DNA of 64,000 nucleotides from Sanguibacter antarcticus (GTDB lineage Bacteria; Actinomycetota; Actinomycetes; Actinomycetales; Cellulomonadaceae): contig NZ_PDJG01000001.1 of NCBI RefSeq assembly GCF_002564005.1, positions 744,001-808,000 on the forward strand, read 5' to 3'. A program made the translations under genes and the position numbers. Within the stretch, counting starts at the first letter, position 1. Each line of letters opens with the position of its first letter. A model generated the notes under the pieces. The model was not told the origin of the DNA. It worked only from the letters and a program-made list of their open reading frames with translations, and made no database searches. This document shows, one piece after another, positions 33,498 to 42,065 of this stretch.

Positions 33498-35531
33498 ATG
33501 GGGTCAACGACTCAACAAGGCACGGCCGAGGTGATCGTCGCCAAGCTCGGAGGTCCGGGCAACATCGTGAGCCTGACGCACTGCGCGACACGGCTCAGGT
33601 TCGTGCTCAACGATTCTTCGCAGGTCGACCAGAAGGCCGTGGAGGCGATCCCCGGCGTGATGGGCGCAGTTCCGCAGTCGGGCGACCGGTTCCAGGTCGT
33701 CATCGGCGGCGCGGTCCAGAGCATGTTCAACCAGATCATGAACCTGCCTGAGATGGCCGGGCTCGGCAAGAACCAGACCAGCGACGCTGACGTCAAGGCT
33801 GCAGCCCGCGCGAAGGGCCGCGGCAAGGCAGCCTGGGTCGACAGCTTCTTCGAGTACCTGTCTGACTCGTTCCGGCCGTTGCTCGGAGTTCTTCTGGGCG
33901 CCTCGCTGATCATCGCCTTCGCCTCGGTCCTCGACGCGTTCAACGTCATCGACTTCCGTGCCGCGGACAAGTCGGCGTCCTGGATCTTTGTCGACGCGAT
34001 GTGGCGCTCGGTGTTCTACTTCCTCCCCATCATGGTGGCGTACAACGCCGCCAAGAAGCTGAACATCGACCCGTGGGTCGGGGCAGCCGTGATGGGCGCG
34101 CTCATGACGCCCGAGTTCTCGAGCCTCTCTGACGTGTCCAAGTTCACCGACACCGTCTGCACGACGAGCTCGAGCCTCGGCACCGAGTCCTGCGTGGCGC
34201 AGGTCTTCGGCCTCCCGATGCAGCTCAACGGCTACGGCGGCCAGGTGTTCGTGCCGTTGATCATGGTCGCGGTCCTGGCTCTGGTCTACAAGGGCCTGCA
34301 GAGGATCTTCCCGGCGAACATCCAGATGGTGTTCGTGCCGTTCTTCTCGATGATCATCATGATTCCGGTGACAGCCTTCCTCATCGGCCCGACAGGTATC
34401 TGGTTGGGCAACGGCGTGGGCAACGGACTGTCGTGGATGAACGGTCACGCCCCGATCCTCTTCGCGATCATCATCCCGCTCGTCTACCCGTTCCTCGTTC
34501 CCTTGGGTCTGCACTGGCCCTTGAACGCTCTCATGCTGGTGAACATCCAGACCCTGGGCTACGACTTCATCCAGGGCCCGATGGGCGCTTGGAACTTCGC
34601 GTGCTTCGGTGCGACTGCCGGCGTCCTGTTCATCGCCATCCGCGACAAAGAGTCTGAGATGAGAGAGACGGCGACCGGTGCGTTGGCCGCAGGTCTCCTC
34701 GGCGGGATCTCTGAGCCGTCCCTGTACGGCATCCACCTGCGCTTCAAGCGGATCTACCCGCGCATGCTCGTCGGCTGCCTCGTCGGTGGTCTCATCACGG
34801 GCCTGTCCGGTGGGGTCACGACCGGAGCGTTCGCCTTCACGTCCCTCCTGACGATCCCCGTCTTCTCCCCGATGCCGCTGTACGCGATCTCCATCGCAGC
34901 AGCCTTCGTGACCGCCATGGTCCTGGTCATCATCTCGGACTACCGCACGCCAGAGCAGAAGGCGGAGTCGCTCGCCAACCGTCTCCAGGCAGAGTCCGAC
35001 CTCGCGCTCGAGGCGGCCAGCGTCGCTGCACCTTCGGCTGCTGCGCCTTCGGTCGCGTCGACCACGGTCAGTGCACCGACCACGGCGGTCGTCGCACCGA
35101 TCGCCGGCCATGTCGTTCCCCTCAGCGAGGTCGAAGACAAGGTGTTCGCCTCGGGAACCCTCGGCGAAGGTGTCGGCATCCGGCCGACCGACGGTCGGGT
35201 GACCTCGCCCGTCGCCGGCCTGCTGGTCACCGTCCCGACGAGCGGGCACGCGTACGGGATCAAGACCGACGACGGGGTCGAGGTGCTCGTGCACATCGGC
35301 ATCGACACGGTCCGGCTCGAGGGCAGGTGCTTCGAGGTGGCTGTGAAGAAGGGCCGACGGGTCGCTGTCGGTGACCTGCTCGTCGACGTAGACCTCGATG
35401 GCATCCGGGAGGCGGGCTACGATTCCACTACGGTCGTGGTCGTGACCAACAGCAAGACCTTGTCGTCTGTCGTTCCCACGACCGGCGTCGACGTCGTGCC
35501 TGGTGACACGATCATGGATGTAGCCCTCTGA
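33498..35531 (+). CDS. Beta-glucoside-specific PTS enzyme IIBCA (BglF/BglP-like)
   Basis: Sugar permease-kinase of 677 aa that imports and phosphorylates an aryl- or oligo-beta-glucoside. Order B-C-A: EIIB with phospho-Cys29 in LTHCATRLRF; EIIC with about ten TM helices (~105-475), including GITxEP-like GGISEPSLYGIHLRFKR; an Ala/Thr-Ser-rich linker (~505-545); EIIA with phospho-His599 in VLVHIGIDTVRLEG. The second ATG (33498) is preferred because GGAAGG lies seven bases upstream of it. The antiterminator gene follows. No beta-glucosidase gene is in the cluster. The exact glycoside is unknown. Confidence 0.94.
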   Translation: MGSTTQQGTAEVIVAKLGGPGNIVSLTHCATRLRFVLNDSSQVDQKAVEAIPGVMGAVPQSGDRFQVVIGGAVQSMFNQIMNLPEMAGLGKNQTSDADVKAAARAKGRGKAAWVDSFFEYLSDSFRPLLGVLLGASLIIAFASVLDAFNVIDFRAADKSASWIFVDAMWRSVFYFLPIMVAYNAAKKLNIDPWVGAAVMGALMTPEFSSLSDVSKFTDTVCTTSSSLGTESCVAQVFGLPMQLNGYGGQVFVPLIMVAVLALVYKGLQRIFPANIQMVFVPFFSMIIMIPVTAFLIGPTGIWLGNGVGNGLSWMNGHAPILFAIIIPLVYPFLVPLGLHWPLNALMLVNIQTLGYDFIQGPMGAWNFACFGATAGVLFIAIRDKESEMRETATGALAAGLLGGISEPSLYGIHLRFKRIYPRMLVGCLVGGLITGLSGGVTTGAFAFTSLLTIPVFSPMPLYAISIAAAFVTAMVLVIISDYRTPEQKAESLANRLQAESDLALEAASVAAPSAAAPSVASTTVSAPTTAVVAPIAGHVVPLSEVEDKVFASGTLGEGVGIRPTDGRVTSPVAGLLVTVPTSGHAYGIKTDDGVEVLVHIGIDTVRLEGRCFEVAVKKGRRVAVGDLLVDVDLDGIREAGYDSTTVVVVTNSKTLSSVVPTTGVDVVPGDTIMDVAL

Positions 35532-35542
35532 GAGGAACCACA

Positions 35543-35578
35543 GTGATCGCTGCGTCGACCGATGCGAGACCTGCCTGA
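35543..35578 (+). CDS. Possible 11-codon leader ORF coupled to the antiterminator gene
   Basis: GTG 35543 has AGAGGA six bases upstream and ends at TGA 35576-35578, one base before the ATG of the antiterminator gene. The antiterminator has no ribosome binding site of its own, so termination-reinitiation is plausible. Too short for a family call. Confidence 0.35.
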   Translation: MIAASTDARPA

Positions 35579-35579
35579 C

Positions 35580-36416
35580 ATGGAGGTCGTGCGCGTCTTC
35601 AACAACAACGTCGTCCTCGCGCTGGACGACGCTGGACGCGACGTGATCCTGACCGGCCGTGGCCTGGGTTTCCAGGCCCGGCCAGGTCAGGTCGTCGACC
35701 AGGCCCGGATCGTTCGAGTCTTCGCACCGACCGACGGGCGTGACCCGGACCATCTCGCGCACCTGCTCGCTGGTATCCCTCCGGAACACATCGCGCTCGT
35801 CGGGTCGGCTCTGGCAGACGTCGGGCTGGACGCCCTCTCTCGCAATCCTGCGCTGGTCGTCGCGCTCGCTGACCACGTCAGCTTCGCGTTGCGGCGCATC
35901 GCGCACGGGATGGTTCTGGAGTACCCGTTGCTCGCGGAGGTGCGCAACCTCTACGCCGAGGAGTACACCGAGGCGGTAGAACTCCTTTCCGCGATCAACT
36001 CGCGCAGCGAGACTCAGCTCCCCAGCGCAGAGGCTGTAGGACTGGCGCTCCACCTCGTCAACGCGGGTTTTTCCACAGGAGACCTCTCGTACACGTACAC
36101 GATGACGGGCGCGATCCAGCAGATGGTCTCCGTCATCGAGCAGACCTTCGACATGAACCTCGACCCCGGCAGCGTCAGCGTCGGACGGTTCATCACGCAC
36201 CTGCGCTACCTGTTCGTCCGGATCCACCAGCACAAACAGCTCGACGAGAAGCACTCACCCGTCGGTGTCGCCATCCGGGCGACCTACCCGCAGGAGGCCG
36301 AGTGTGCGCGGCGTCTGGCAGAGCTGGTCGAGCTGCGCCTCGGCGCGGCCCTCACCGACGACGAGGTCTCTTATCTAGCCCTTCACGTCGCCAGGGTGGC
36401 CGCAGACCAGACCTGA
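35580..36416 (+). CDS. LicT/BglG-family transcriptional antiterminator
   Basis: A 278-aa RNA-binding regulator. The N-terminal CAT domain MEVVRVFNNNVVLALD (1-55) binds the RAT. Two PRDs follow: PRD1 with ALADHVSFALRR and EYPLLAEVRNLY, and PRD2 with GRFITHLRYLFVRI and YLALHVARVA. Conserved His residues of the PRDs, regulated by EII and HPr phosphorylation in known members, are present. The start at MEVV was chosen because CAT domains begin this way; an ATG six codons earlier gives an atypical extension. It should switch on the PTS gene via the upstream RAT when substrate is present. Confidence 0.93.
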   Translation: MEVVRVFNNNVVLALDDAGRDVILTGRGLGFQARPGQVVDQARIVRVFAPTDGRDPDHLAHLLAGIPPEHIALVGSALADVGLDALSRNPALVVALADHVSFALRRIAHGMVLEYPLLAEVRNLYAEEYTEAVELLSAINSRSETQLPSAEAVGLALHLVNAGFSTGDLSYTYTMTGAIQQMVSVIEQTFDMNLDPGSVSVGRFITHLRYLFVRIHQHKQLDEKHSPVGVAIRATYPQEAECARRLAELVELRLGAALTDDEVSYLALHVARVAADQT

Positions 36417-36507
36417 CCTGGCACCGAGCGTGAACTGACCGCGTCGGTGCGCACGAGACACCCCGTGCGCACACCGACCCCCGGAACCTGAAGATCGAGG
36501 ACACGAA

Positions 36508-38211
36508 GTGACATCCACAGGACAAGCAGTGACATTCACAGGCGTCGGCGTCAGCCCCGGGCGAGTCCTCGGGACCGTCCGGCAGATGCCGGCACAGGTC
36601 AGCGAGCCGCCCGCGGGCGAGCCGCTCGACCCGTCGACGTCTGCCGAGGACGCGGCGGCCGCGCTCCGCGCCGCCTCGTCGGCTGTGCAGGCTGACCTGA
36701 AGTCGCGCGCCGAGCGCGCGCACGGCGACGCGAAGGCGGTGCTCCAGGCGACCGCGCAGATGGCGACGGACTCGATGCTCCTCAAGACGGCCGTCAAGCA
36801 CATCGACCGCGGGCTCTCGGCTGAGCGCGCGATCTGGGAGGCGAGCGCCTCGGTCGCGGAGATGCTGCACAACCTCGGCGGCTACATGGCCGAGCGGTCG
36901 ACAGACGTGTTCGACGTGCGTTCCCGGATCGTCGCCCAGCTCCGGGGCGTGCCCGCCCCGGGCATCCCCACGGCGACGACGCCGTTCGTCCTCGTCGCCG
37001 AGGACCTCGCACCCGCAGACACAGCGACCCTCGACCCTGACCAGATCATCGCGCTCGTGACCTCCGGCGGCGGCCCCCAGTCGCACACGGCGATCATCGC
37101 GCGCGCCCTCGGGCTGCCCGCCGTCGTGGCAGCCGTCGGCGCCGACGCTCTCGCCGACGGCACGGAGGTCTACATCGACGGGGCCGCAGGGACGATCGTG
37201 GTCGACCCTGGCGCCGAGGAGCTCGCTGCCGCGACCGCATGGACCGCCATGGCCTCACGGCTCAGCGACTTCGACGGCAACGGCAGGACAGCCGACGGGC
37301 ATCTTGTTCCCCTGCTGGCGAACGTCGGCGGCGCCAAAGACGCCGTCGCCGCCGCCGCAGCCGGCGCCCAGGGAGTCGGGCTCCTCCGGACCGAGTTCTG
37401 CTTCCTGGGACGTGACACCGAGCCCTCGATCGAGGAGCAGGTCGAGGCGTACCGCGGGGTGTTCGACGCGTTCGGCGGCAAGAAGGTCGTGATCCGGACT
37501 CTCGACGCGGGCGCGGACAAGCCCTTGCCCTTCCTGACGGACGCGACCGAGCCCAACCCTGCGCTCGGCGTTCGTGGCTACCGGACCGACTGGACCACGC
37601 CCGGCGTCCTCGACCGTCAGCTGGCGGCCATCGCCTCCGCGACCGAGGGCTCGGCCGCCGACGTCTGGGTGATGGCCCCGATGATCGCCACGGTCGACGA
37701 GGCGGAGCACTTTGCGTCCATGTGCGCGTCGGCGGGGCTCAAGACGCCGGGCGTGATGGTCGAGATCCCCGCTGCCGCACTGCGTTCTGAGCTGATCTTC
37801 GAGCACGTCGAGTTCGCGAGCATCGGGACGAACGACCTCACGCAGTACACGATGGCGGCCGACCGACAGCTCGGCCCGCTCGCGGCGCTGAACAGCCCGT
37901 GGCAGCCAGCGGTGCTGCAGCTCATCGGGCTGACGGTCGCCGGGGCGGTGGCCGAGGGCCACGACAAGCCTGTCGGTGTCTGCGGTGAGGCAGCGGCGGA
38001 CCCTGCGCTCGCCGTCGTCCTCACCGGTCTCGGGGTCTCGACGTTGTCGATGACCTCGCGTGCGCTCGCTGCCGTGGCAGCGGTGCTGGCGAGCGTCACG
38101 CTCGACCAGGCCAAGGACCTCGCGCAGCTGGCTCTGGCTGCACCGACCGCCGCCGCGGCCAAGGAGAGCGTCCGCTCCCGGCTGCCGGTCCTCGCCGAGC
38201 TCGGTCTTTAG
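36508..38211 (+). CDS. ptsI: PTS enzyme I (phosphoenolpyruvate-protein phosphotransferase)
   Basis: General PTS kinase that takes phosphate from PEP and passes it to HPr. The 567-aa protein has the N-terminal HPr-binding domain, phospho-His193 in GGGPQSHTAIIAR, and the C-terminal PEP-binding barrel with GLLRTEFCFLGRDTEPS, VRGYRTDW and FASIGTNDLTQYTMAADR. GTG start with GAGG seven bases upstream. It lies 91 bases after the antiterminator gene and 60 before ptsH on the same strand. The general PTS phosphotransfer genes are therefore placed beside a single sugar-specific transporter. Confidence 0.95.
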   Translation: MTSTGQAVTFTGVGVSPGRVLGTVRQMPAQVSEPPAGEPLDPSTSAEDAAAALRAASSAVQADLKSRAERAHGDAKAVLQATAQMATDSMLLKTAVKHIDRGLSAERAIWEASASVAEMLHNLGGYMAERSTDVFDVRSRIVAQLRGVPAPGIPTATTPFVLVAEDLAPADTATLDPDQIIALVTSGGGPQSHTAIIARALGLPAVVAAVGADALADGTEVYIDGAAGTIVVDPGAEELAAATAWTAMASRLSDFDGNGRTADGHLVPLLANVGGAKDAVAAAAAGAQGVGLLRTEFCFLGRDTEPSIEEQVEAYRGVFDAFGGKKVVIRTLDAGADKPLPFLTDATEPNPALGVRGYRTDWTTPGVLDRQLAAIASATEGSAADVWVMAPMIATVDEAEHFASMCASAGLKTPGVMVEIPAAALRSELIFEHVEFASIGTNDLTQYTMAADRQLGPLAALNSPWQPAVLQLIGLTVAGAVAEGHDKPVGVCGEAAADPALAVVLTGLGVSTLSMTSRALAAVAAVLASVTLDQAKDLAQLALAAPTAAAAKESVRSRLPVLAELGL

Positions 38212-38271
38212 CCACCCCGGTCCCACCGACGTCCGTCGGTCTCGATCTCCAACCAACCAGCAGGAGGAACC

Positions 38272-38547
38272 ATGTCTGAACGTCAGGTCACCATCGCGAG
38301 CCGCGTCGGGCTGCACGCCCGCCCCGCCTCGATCTTCGCCGAAGCCGTCGGCAAGCTGCCGCTCGAGGTCACGATCGCCATGGCCGGCGCACCCGTCGAC
38401 GACGCCGTGGACGCCTCGAGCATCCTGTCCCTCATGGGCCTGGGAGCAGCCAACGGCGACGTCGTGGTCCTGCGCGCCGAGGGTGCGGGTGCCGACGACG
38501 CGCTCGACTCTCTCGTGACGATCCTCGAGACCGATCTCGACGCCTAG
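38272..38547 (+). CDS. ptsH: PTS phosphocarrier protein HPr
   Basis: A 91-residue phosphocarrier with phospho-His15 in GLHARPAS and the second conserved segment DASSILSLMGLGAANGD, where Ser-phosphorylation occurs in Firmicutes. A perfect AGGAGG precedes the ATG. Downstream of ptsI; a hairpin follows the stop. It receives phosphate from EI and donates it to the EIIA domain upstream. Confidence 0.97.
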   Translation: MSERQVTIASRVGLHARPASIFAEAVGKLPLEVTIAMAGAPVDDAVDASSILSLMGLGAANGDVVVLRAEGAGADDALDSLVTILETDLDA

Positions 38548-38583
38548 CAGGACAGTCGCTCGTCGTTTCCGGTCCCGCGGACG

Positions 38584-38611
38584 CAGGCCAGGAGGGATCG
38601 CTCCTGGCCTG
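38584..38611. terminator. Hairpin terminator after ptsH
   Basis: Perfect 11-bp arms (38584-38594 with 38601-38611) and a 6-base loop, 37 bases after the ptsH stop. No T-tract. Confidence 0.6.
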
Positions 38612-38739
38612 GCGCGGGGAGGTCCTGGGGCGGCGAGCAGGCGGGTGCAGTCGTCGCCCGGCAGAGGGAGGGGACTGCGCTGCCGCAGGTCACGCGGGGA
38701 AAACCCTGCACGTCATCACGTATTGGTTCGGTCAAGTAC

Positions 38740-38768
38740 TTGCCACGGGACGTCGGAAGAAATAGCCT
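38740..38768 (+). promoter_or_regulatory. Promoter of the STAS-protein gene
   Basis: TTGCCA (38740-38745) and TAGCCT (38763-38768) are separated by 17 bases. Transcription would start near 38775, giving a leader of about 75 bases. Confidence 0.55.
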
Positions 38769-38848
38769 GGACCTCGTCGTCGCAGGCGCCGCCGCTTCAC
38801 CTGATGGTGGCCCTGCGAGGGGCACCAACCGGCTGAAAGCGGACTGTC

Positions 38849-39193
38849 ATGAATGATCCCAAAGCGCAAGCAGGCGGAATCCGGCTGACCGAAGAACCAC
38901 GGTCCAGCATCGTCGACATGTGGGGTGACATCGACGGGGCTCTGAGACCCCAGGCGAGTCTCGCGCTCGCGAGCGCCCTCGATCGAGACCTTCCCGTCAC
39001 GATCGACACGTCCCGAGTCACGTTCATGGACTCCACGGGGATCGCCTTTCTCGTGCAGTTCTACACGATCGGCCGCGAAGAAGGCCTCCCCGTCACCCTC
39101 CGGAACCCGCCCAGGGTCGTGAGCGACGTGCTCTCGATGCTCGGGGTCGACGGCTTCTTCGACGCCGACTCCTCGAGCCTCGTCGCGAGCTAG
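38849..39193 (+). CDS. STAS-domain protein (anti-sigma factor antagonist-like)
   Basis: A 114-residue SpoIIAA/RsbV-type protein. Ser62 in VTFMDSTGIAFLVQF is in the position phosphorylated by the partner anti-sigma kinase in this family. A beta-strand pair at ~20-30 (SIVDMWGDIDG) matches the fold. No sigma factor or anti-sigma kinase lies next to it, so its partner is unknown. Its TAG stop overlaps the ppgK stop on the opposite strand (AGCTAGCT). No clear ribosome binding site is seen. Confidence 0.88.
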   Translation: MNDPKAQAGGIRLTEEPRSSIVDMWGDIDGALRPQASLALASALDRDLPVTIDTSRVTFMDSTGIAFLVQFYTIGREEGLPVTLRNPPRVVSDVLSMLGVDGFFDADSSSLVAS

Positions 39194-39981
39194 CTCTCGG
39201 AAGCCTGCTTGGCCAGAGCGGCTGCGCCGACGATCCCGGCCTTGTTCCGCAGCGTCGCGGGAACGATCGGCGCACGCAGGTCGAGCAGGGGGAGGAAGTC
39301 GTCGTGGTGCTTGCTCACGCCGCCTCCGACCACGATGAGGTCTGGAGAGAACAGCGCTTCGACGACGCTGAAGTACCTCTGCAGGCGCTTCGCCCACGCA
39401 CTCCAGCTGAGGTCTTCTCGTGAACGTGCGCTGTCGGCCGCACGGCTCTCCGCGTCGAACCCGTCGATCTCGAGGTGGCCGAGCTCGGTGTTCGGCAGCA
39501 GACGACCGTCGACGATGAGCGCGCTGCCGATGCCCGTGCCGAGAGTGACGACGAGGATGACGCCCTTCTTGCCCTGTGCCGCACCGTAGGTCGCCTCGCC
39601 GAATCCTGCGGCATCCGCATCGTTGACCGCGTGGACCGTGCGCCCGAGCGCCTCGGTCGCCAGCGCCTGGAGGTCCGTGCCAGCCCACGAGGCGTGGAGG
39701 TTCGCGATGCTCGGGACCACACCGTGGTGGATCGGCGCCGGGAACGCGATGCCCACCGGGGTGTCCTTCGGGAGGTCGAACGATCCTGCGAGCTCGCGCA
39801 GGACCGCACTCACGGCATCAGGCGTCGACTCCGACGGAGTCGGGATACGGATCCGGTCGGCGGAGAACGTCCCGGTGGAGAGGTCGACCGGCGCGGCCTT
39901 GATCCCGCTCCCACCGATGTCGATGCCGAACGCTGTCTGCGTGCTGTGGTCGGCGTGCTTCAGGTCAGATGAGGTCTTCAT
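39190..39981 (-). CDS. ppgK: Polyphosphate glucokinase
   Basis: Phosphorylates glucose with polyphosphate or ATP. The 263-aa ROK-type kinase has [18 protein letters not shown] (phosphate-binding loop, ~17-34), [23 protein letters not shown] (catalytic Asp region) and [23 protein letters not shown] follows, as in actinobacterial PPGK. The ATG overlaps the stop of map (ATGA), so translation is coupled to methionine aminopeptidase. It provides an internal glucose kinase alongside PTS uptake. Confidence 0.93.
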   Translation of the reverse strand: MKTSSDLKHADHSTQTAFGIDIGGSGIKAAPVDLSTGTFSADRIRIPTPSESTPDAVSAVLRELAGSFDLPKDTPVGIAFPAPIHHGVVPSIANLHASWAGTDLQALATEALGRTVHAVNDADAAGFGEATYGAAQGKKGVILVVTLGTGIGSALIVDGRLLPNTELGHLEIDGFDAESRAADSARSREDLSWSAWAKRLQRYFSVVEALFSPDLIVVGGGVSKHHDDFLPLLDLRAPIVPATLRNKAGIVGAAALAKQASES

Positions 39982-40850
39982 GGCAGGGTCAAGATCTCCG
40001 CTCCGGTGTCAGTGACGACCAAGGTGTGCTCGAACTGGGCTGTGCGTCGCCGGTCGGCGGTGACGACGGTCCACCCGTCGTCCCACACCTCCCAGTCGTA
40101 GGTGCCGAGAGTGAGCATCGGCTCGATGGTGAAGACCATGCCAGGCTCGATGACCGTCGCGTAGCTGGGCGCCGAGTCGTAGTGGGGGATGACGAGACCA
40201 GAGTGGAAGGCCTCACCGACGCCGTGCCCCGTGTAGTCCCGGACGGTGCCGTACCCGAAGCGATCCGCGTACTTCTCGATGACACGGCCGATGACGTTCA
40301 CCTCGCGCCCTGGCTTGACGGCCTTGATCGCACGCGCCAGCGCCTCCCGCGTGCGCTCGACGAGCTGCTCCGACTCCTCGTCGAGCTCACCAGCACCGAA
40401 GGTCGCGTTGTTGTCCCCGTGGACCCCGCCGATGTACGCCGTGATGTCGACGTTGACGATGTCGCCGTCGACGAGCACGGTCGAGTCAGGGATCCCGTGG
40501 CAGATGACCTCGTTGACCGACGTGCACAACGACTTGGGGTACCCGCGGTACCCGAGGGTGGACGGGTACGCGCCGTTGTCGACGAGGAACTCGTGGCCGA
40601 TCCGGTCGAGCGCGTCCGTCGTCACGCCTGGTGCCACATGGCGTCCGACCTCGGCGAGCGCCTGTGCAGCGATCCGGCTCGCGACGCGGATCCGTTCGAG
40701 CGTCTCGGGCGCCACGACGTCTGGTCCGGAGTACGGAGAAGGTCCTGGCTTCCCCACGTACTCGGGCCGTGGGATGGACGACGGCACCGCGAGGAGCGGG
40801 CTCACCGTCCCTGGTGTGACTGCTGGTCTGGGCGCGTGCAGGGTCGGCAT
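39978..40850 (-). CDS. map: Methionine aminopeptidase, type I
   Basis: Removes the initiator Met from new proteins. The 290-aa protein has an N-terminal Pro-rich extension (~1-40, [24 protein letters not shown]) as in actinobacterial MetAP1c. The pita-bread metal ligands are visible in [17 protein letters not shown] (two Asp), [13 protein letters not shown] (His), FTIEPML (Glu) and [10 protein letters not shown] (Glu). TAGACT (40863-40858 on the minus strand) ends seven bases before the ATG, so the mRNA is probably leaderless. First gene of the map-ppgK pair. Confidence 0.96.
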   Translation of the reverse strand: MPTLHAPRPAVTPGTVSPLLAVPSSIPRPEYVGKPGPSPYSGPDVVAPETLERIRVASRIAAQALAEVGRHVAPGVTTDALDRIGHEFLVDNGAYPSTLGYRGYPKSLCTSVNEVICHGIPDSTVLVDGDIVNVDITAYIGGVHGDNNATFGAGELDEESEQLVERTREALARAIKAVKPGREVNVIGRVIEKYADRFGYGTVRDYTGHGVGEAFHSGLVIPHYDSAPSYATVIEPGMVFTIEPMLTLGTYDWEVWDDGWTVVTADRRRTAQFEHTLVVTDTGAEILTLP

Positions 40851-40929
40851 GTCTGGCAGTCTACGGAATGAACCCTTGCGACGCGGTGAGGGCGACGTCC
40901 GGGCGAGGAGCCCGAGGAAGAAGGATCGT

Positions 40930-41121
40930 ATGTCGACCGAGTTCTACTTCAACACCCAGACCCGACAGGTCGAGGAAGGGAAGCCGTCCTCCTGGACCCA
41001 TCGGATGGGCCCCTACCCGACGCGGGAGGCCGCTGCGCACGCCCTCGAGACGGCGGAGCGTCGCACAGAGTCCTGGGACGAAGACGACCGTGAGGGTGCG
41101 GCCCCCGGCGACGGGGCGTAG
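40930..41121 (+). CDS. Small SPOR-like protein
   Basis: A 63-residue protein with the pattern [36 protein letters not shown], which resembles small actinobacterial proteins annotated as SPOR-domain or methionine-aminopeptidase-associated. The C-terminus is acidic and Gly-rich. No signal peptide. AAGGAT lies five bases before the ATG. Divergent from map and convergent with panB. Function unknown. Confidence 0.8.
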   Translation: MSTEFYFNTQTRQVEEGKPSSWTHRMGPYPTREAAAHALETAERRTESWDEDDREGAAPGDGA

Positions 41122-41136
41122 GGCTCGTCGCGTGGT

Positions 41137-42021
41137 TCAGTGGTCGTACTGGTGCTCCGGGCCGGGGAAGGTTGCGGACCGGACCTCGCTCACGTAGTCG
41201 TGCGCAGCGGCGGCCAACGCCGCACCGACCTGGCCGAACTGCTTGGCGAACCGCGGTGACCAGTCGCCGATGCCGGCCATGTCGGTCCAGACGAGCACCT
41301 GGCCGTCGACCTCTGACCCCGCCCCGATGCCGATCGTGGGGATCCGGAGGATCTCGGTGACACGCGCTGCGAGCGGCGCCGGGACCATCTCGAGGACGAC
41401 GCACACGGCGCCGGCCTCTTGCAGCGCGAGAGCATCGGCGCAGAGCCGCTCGGCAGCCTCGTCGCCACGCCCCTGGATGCGCTTGCCCCCGAGCATGTTC
41501 TCGGACTGCGGTGTGAAACCGAGGTGACCGAACACCGGGATCCCTGAGCCGGTGAGCAGCTCGACGTGCGGCGCGATCCGCGCGCCACCCTCGATCTTCA
41601 CGGCGTGGACCTCGGCCTCCTTGAGCATGCGGACCGCGCTCGCGTGCGCGTGCTGCGGTGACGCCTCGTAGGCACCGAAGGGCAGGTCGGCGACGACCAT
41701 GGCGTGCTTCGCGGCACGTGCGACGGACCGGGCGGCGACGATGAGCTCGTCGAGCGTGACCGGGATGGTCGTCGCGTGACCGAGGACGTTGTCGCCCATC
41801 GAGTCGCCGACGAGGATGAGGTCGATGCCTGCCTCGTCGAAGATCCGTCCGGTGATCGAGTCGTAGGCGGTGAGCATCGTGAGCTTCTCGCCGGCAGCCT
41901 TGCGCTCGATCAGGTGGTGGACGCGGAACCGCTTGCGCGTGGGTACCTCGCCGGGTGCACCAGGTGTCGTGCCCGGTGTGCTCGATGGACCCGGTGTGCT
42001 CGGGAGTGCGTGCTCTGCCAC
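41137..42021 (-). CDS. panB: 3-methyl-2-oxobutanoate hydroxymethyltransferase
   Basis: First committed step of pantothenate/CoA synthesis: hydroxymethylation of alpha-ketoisovalerate using methylene-THF. The 294-aa protein begins with a Pro/Thr/Gly-rich extension of about 35 residues, then the barrel with LTAYDSITGRIFDEAGIDLILVGDSMGDNVLG, PFGAYEASP, VKIEGG (Mg site Glu) and FGHLGFTPQSE. The GTG start (MAEHALP) follows AGAGAGAAG. It lies 44 bases after nadE on the same strand. Confidence 0.93.
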   Translation of the reverse strand: MAEHALPSTPGPSSTPGTTPGAPGEVPTRKRFRVHHLIERKAAGEKLTMLTAYDSITGRIFDEAGIDLILVGDSMGDNVLGHATTIPVTLDELIVAARSVARAAKHAMVVADLPFGAYEASPQHAHASAVRMLKEAEVHAVKIEGGARIAPHVELLTGSGIPVFGHLGFTPQSENMLGGKRIQGRGDEAAERLCADALALQEAGAVCVVLEMVPAPLAARVTEILRIPTIGIGAGSEVDGQVLVWTDMAGIGDWSPRFAKQFGQVGAALAAAAHDYVSEVRSATFPGPEHQYDH

Positions 42022-42065
42022 GGGAATGCTTCTCTCTTGTCGGTTGAAGGAGGATCGGTGGGGAG

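Noticed and set aside
33504..36254. 916-aa minus-strand open frame
   Set aside because: Antisense to the PTS EII and antiterminator genes; acidic low-complexity product typical of GC-rich shadows.
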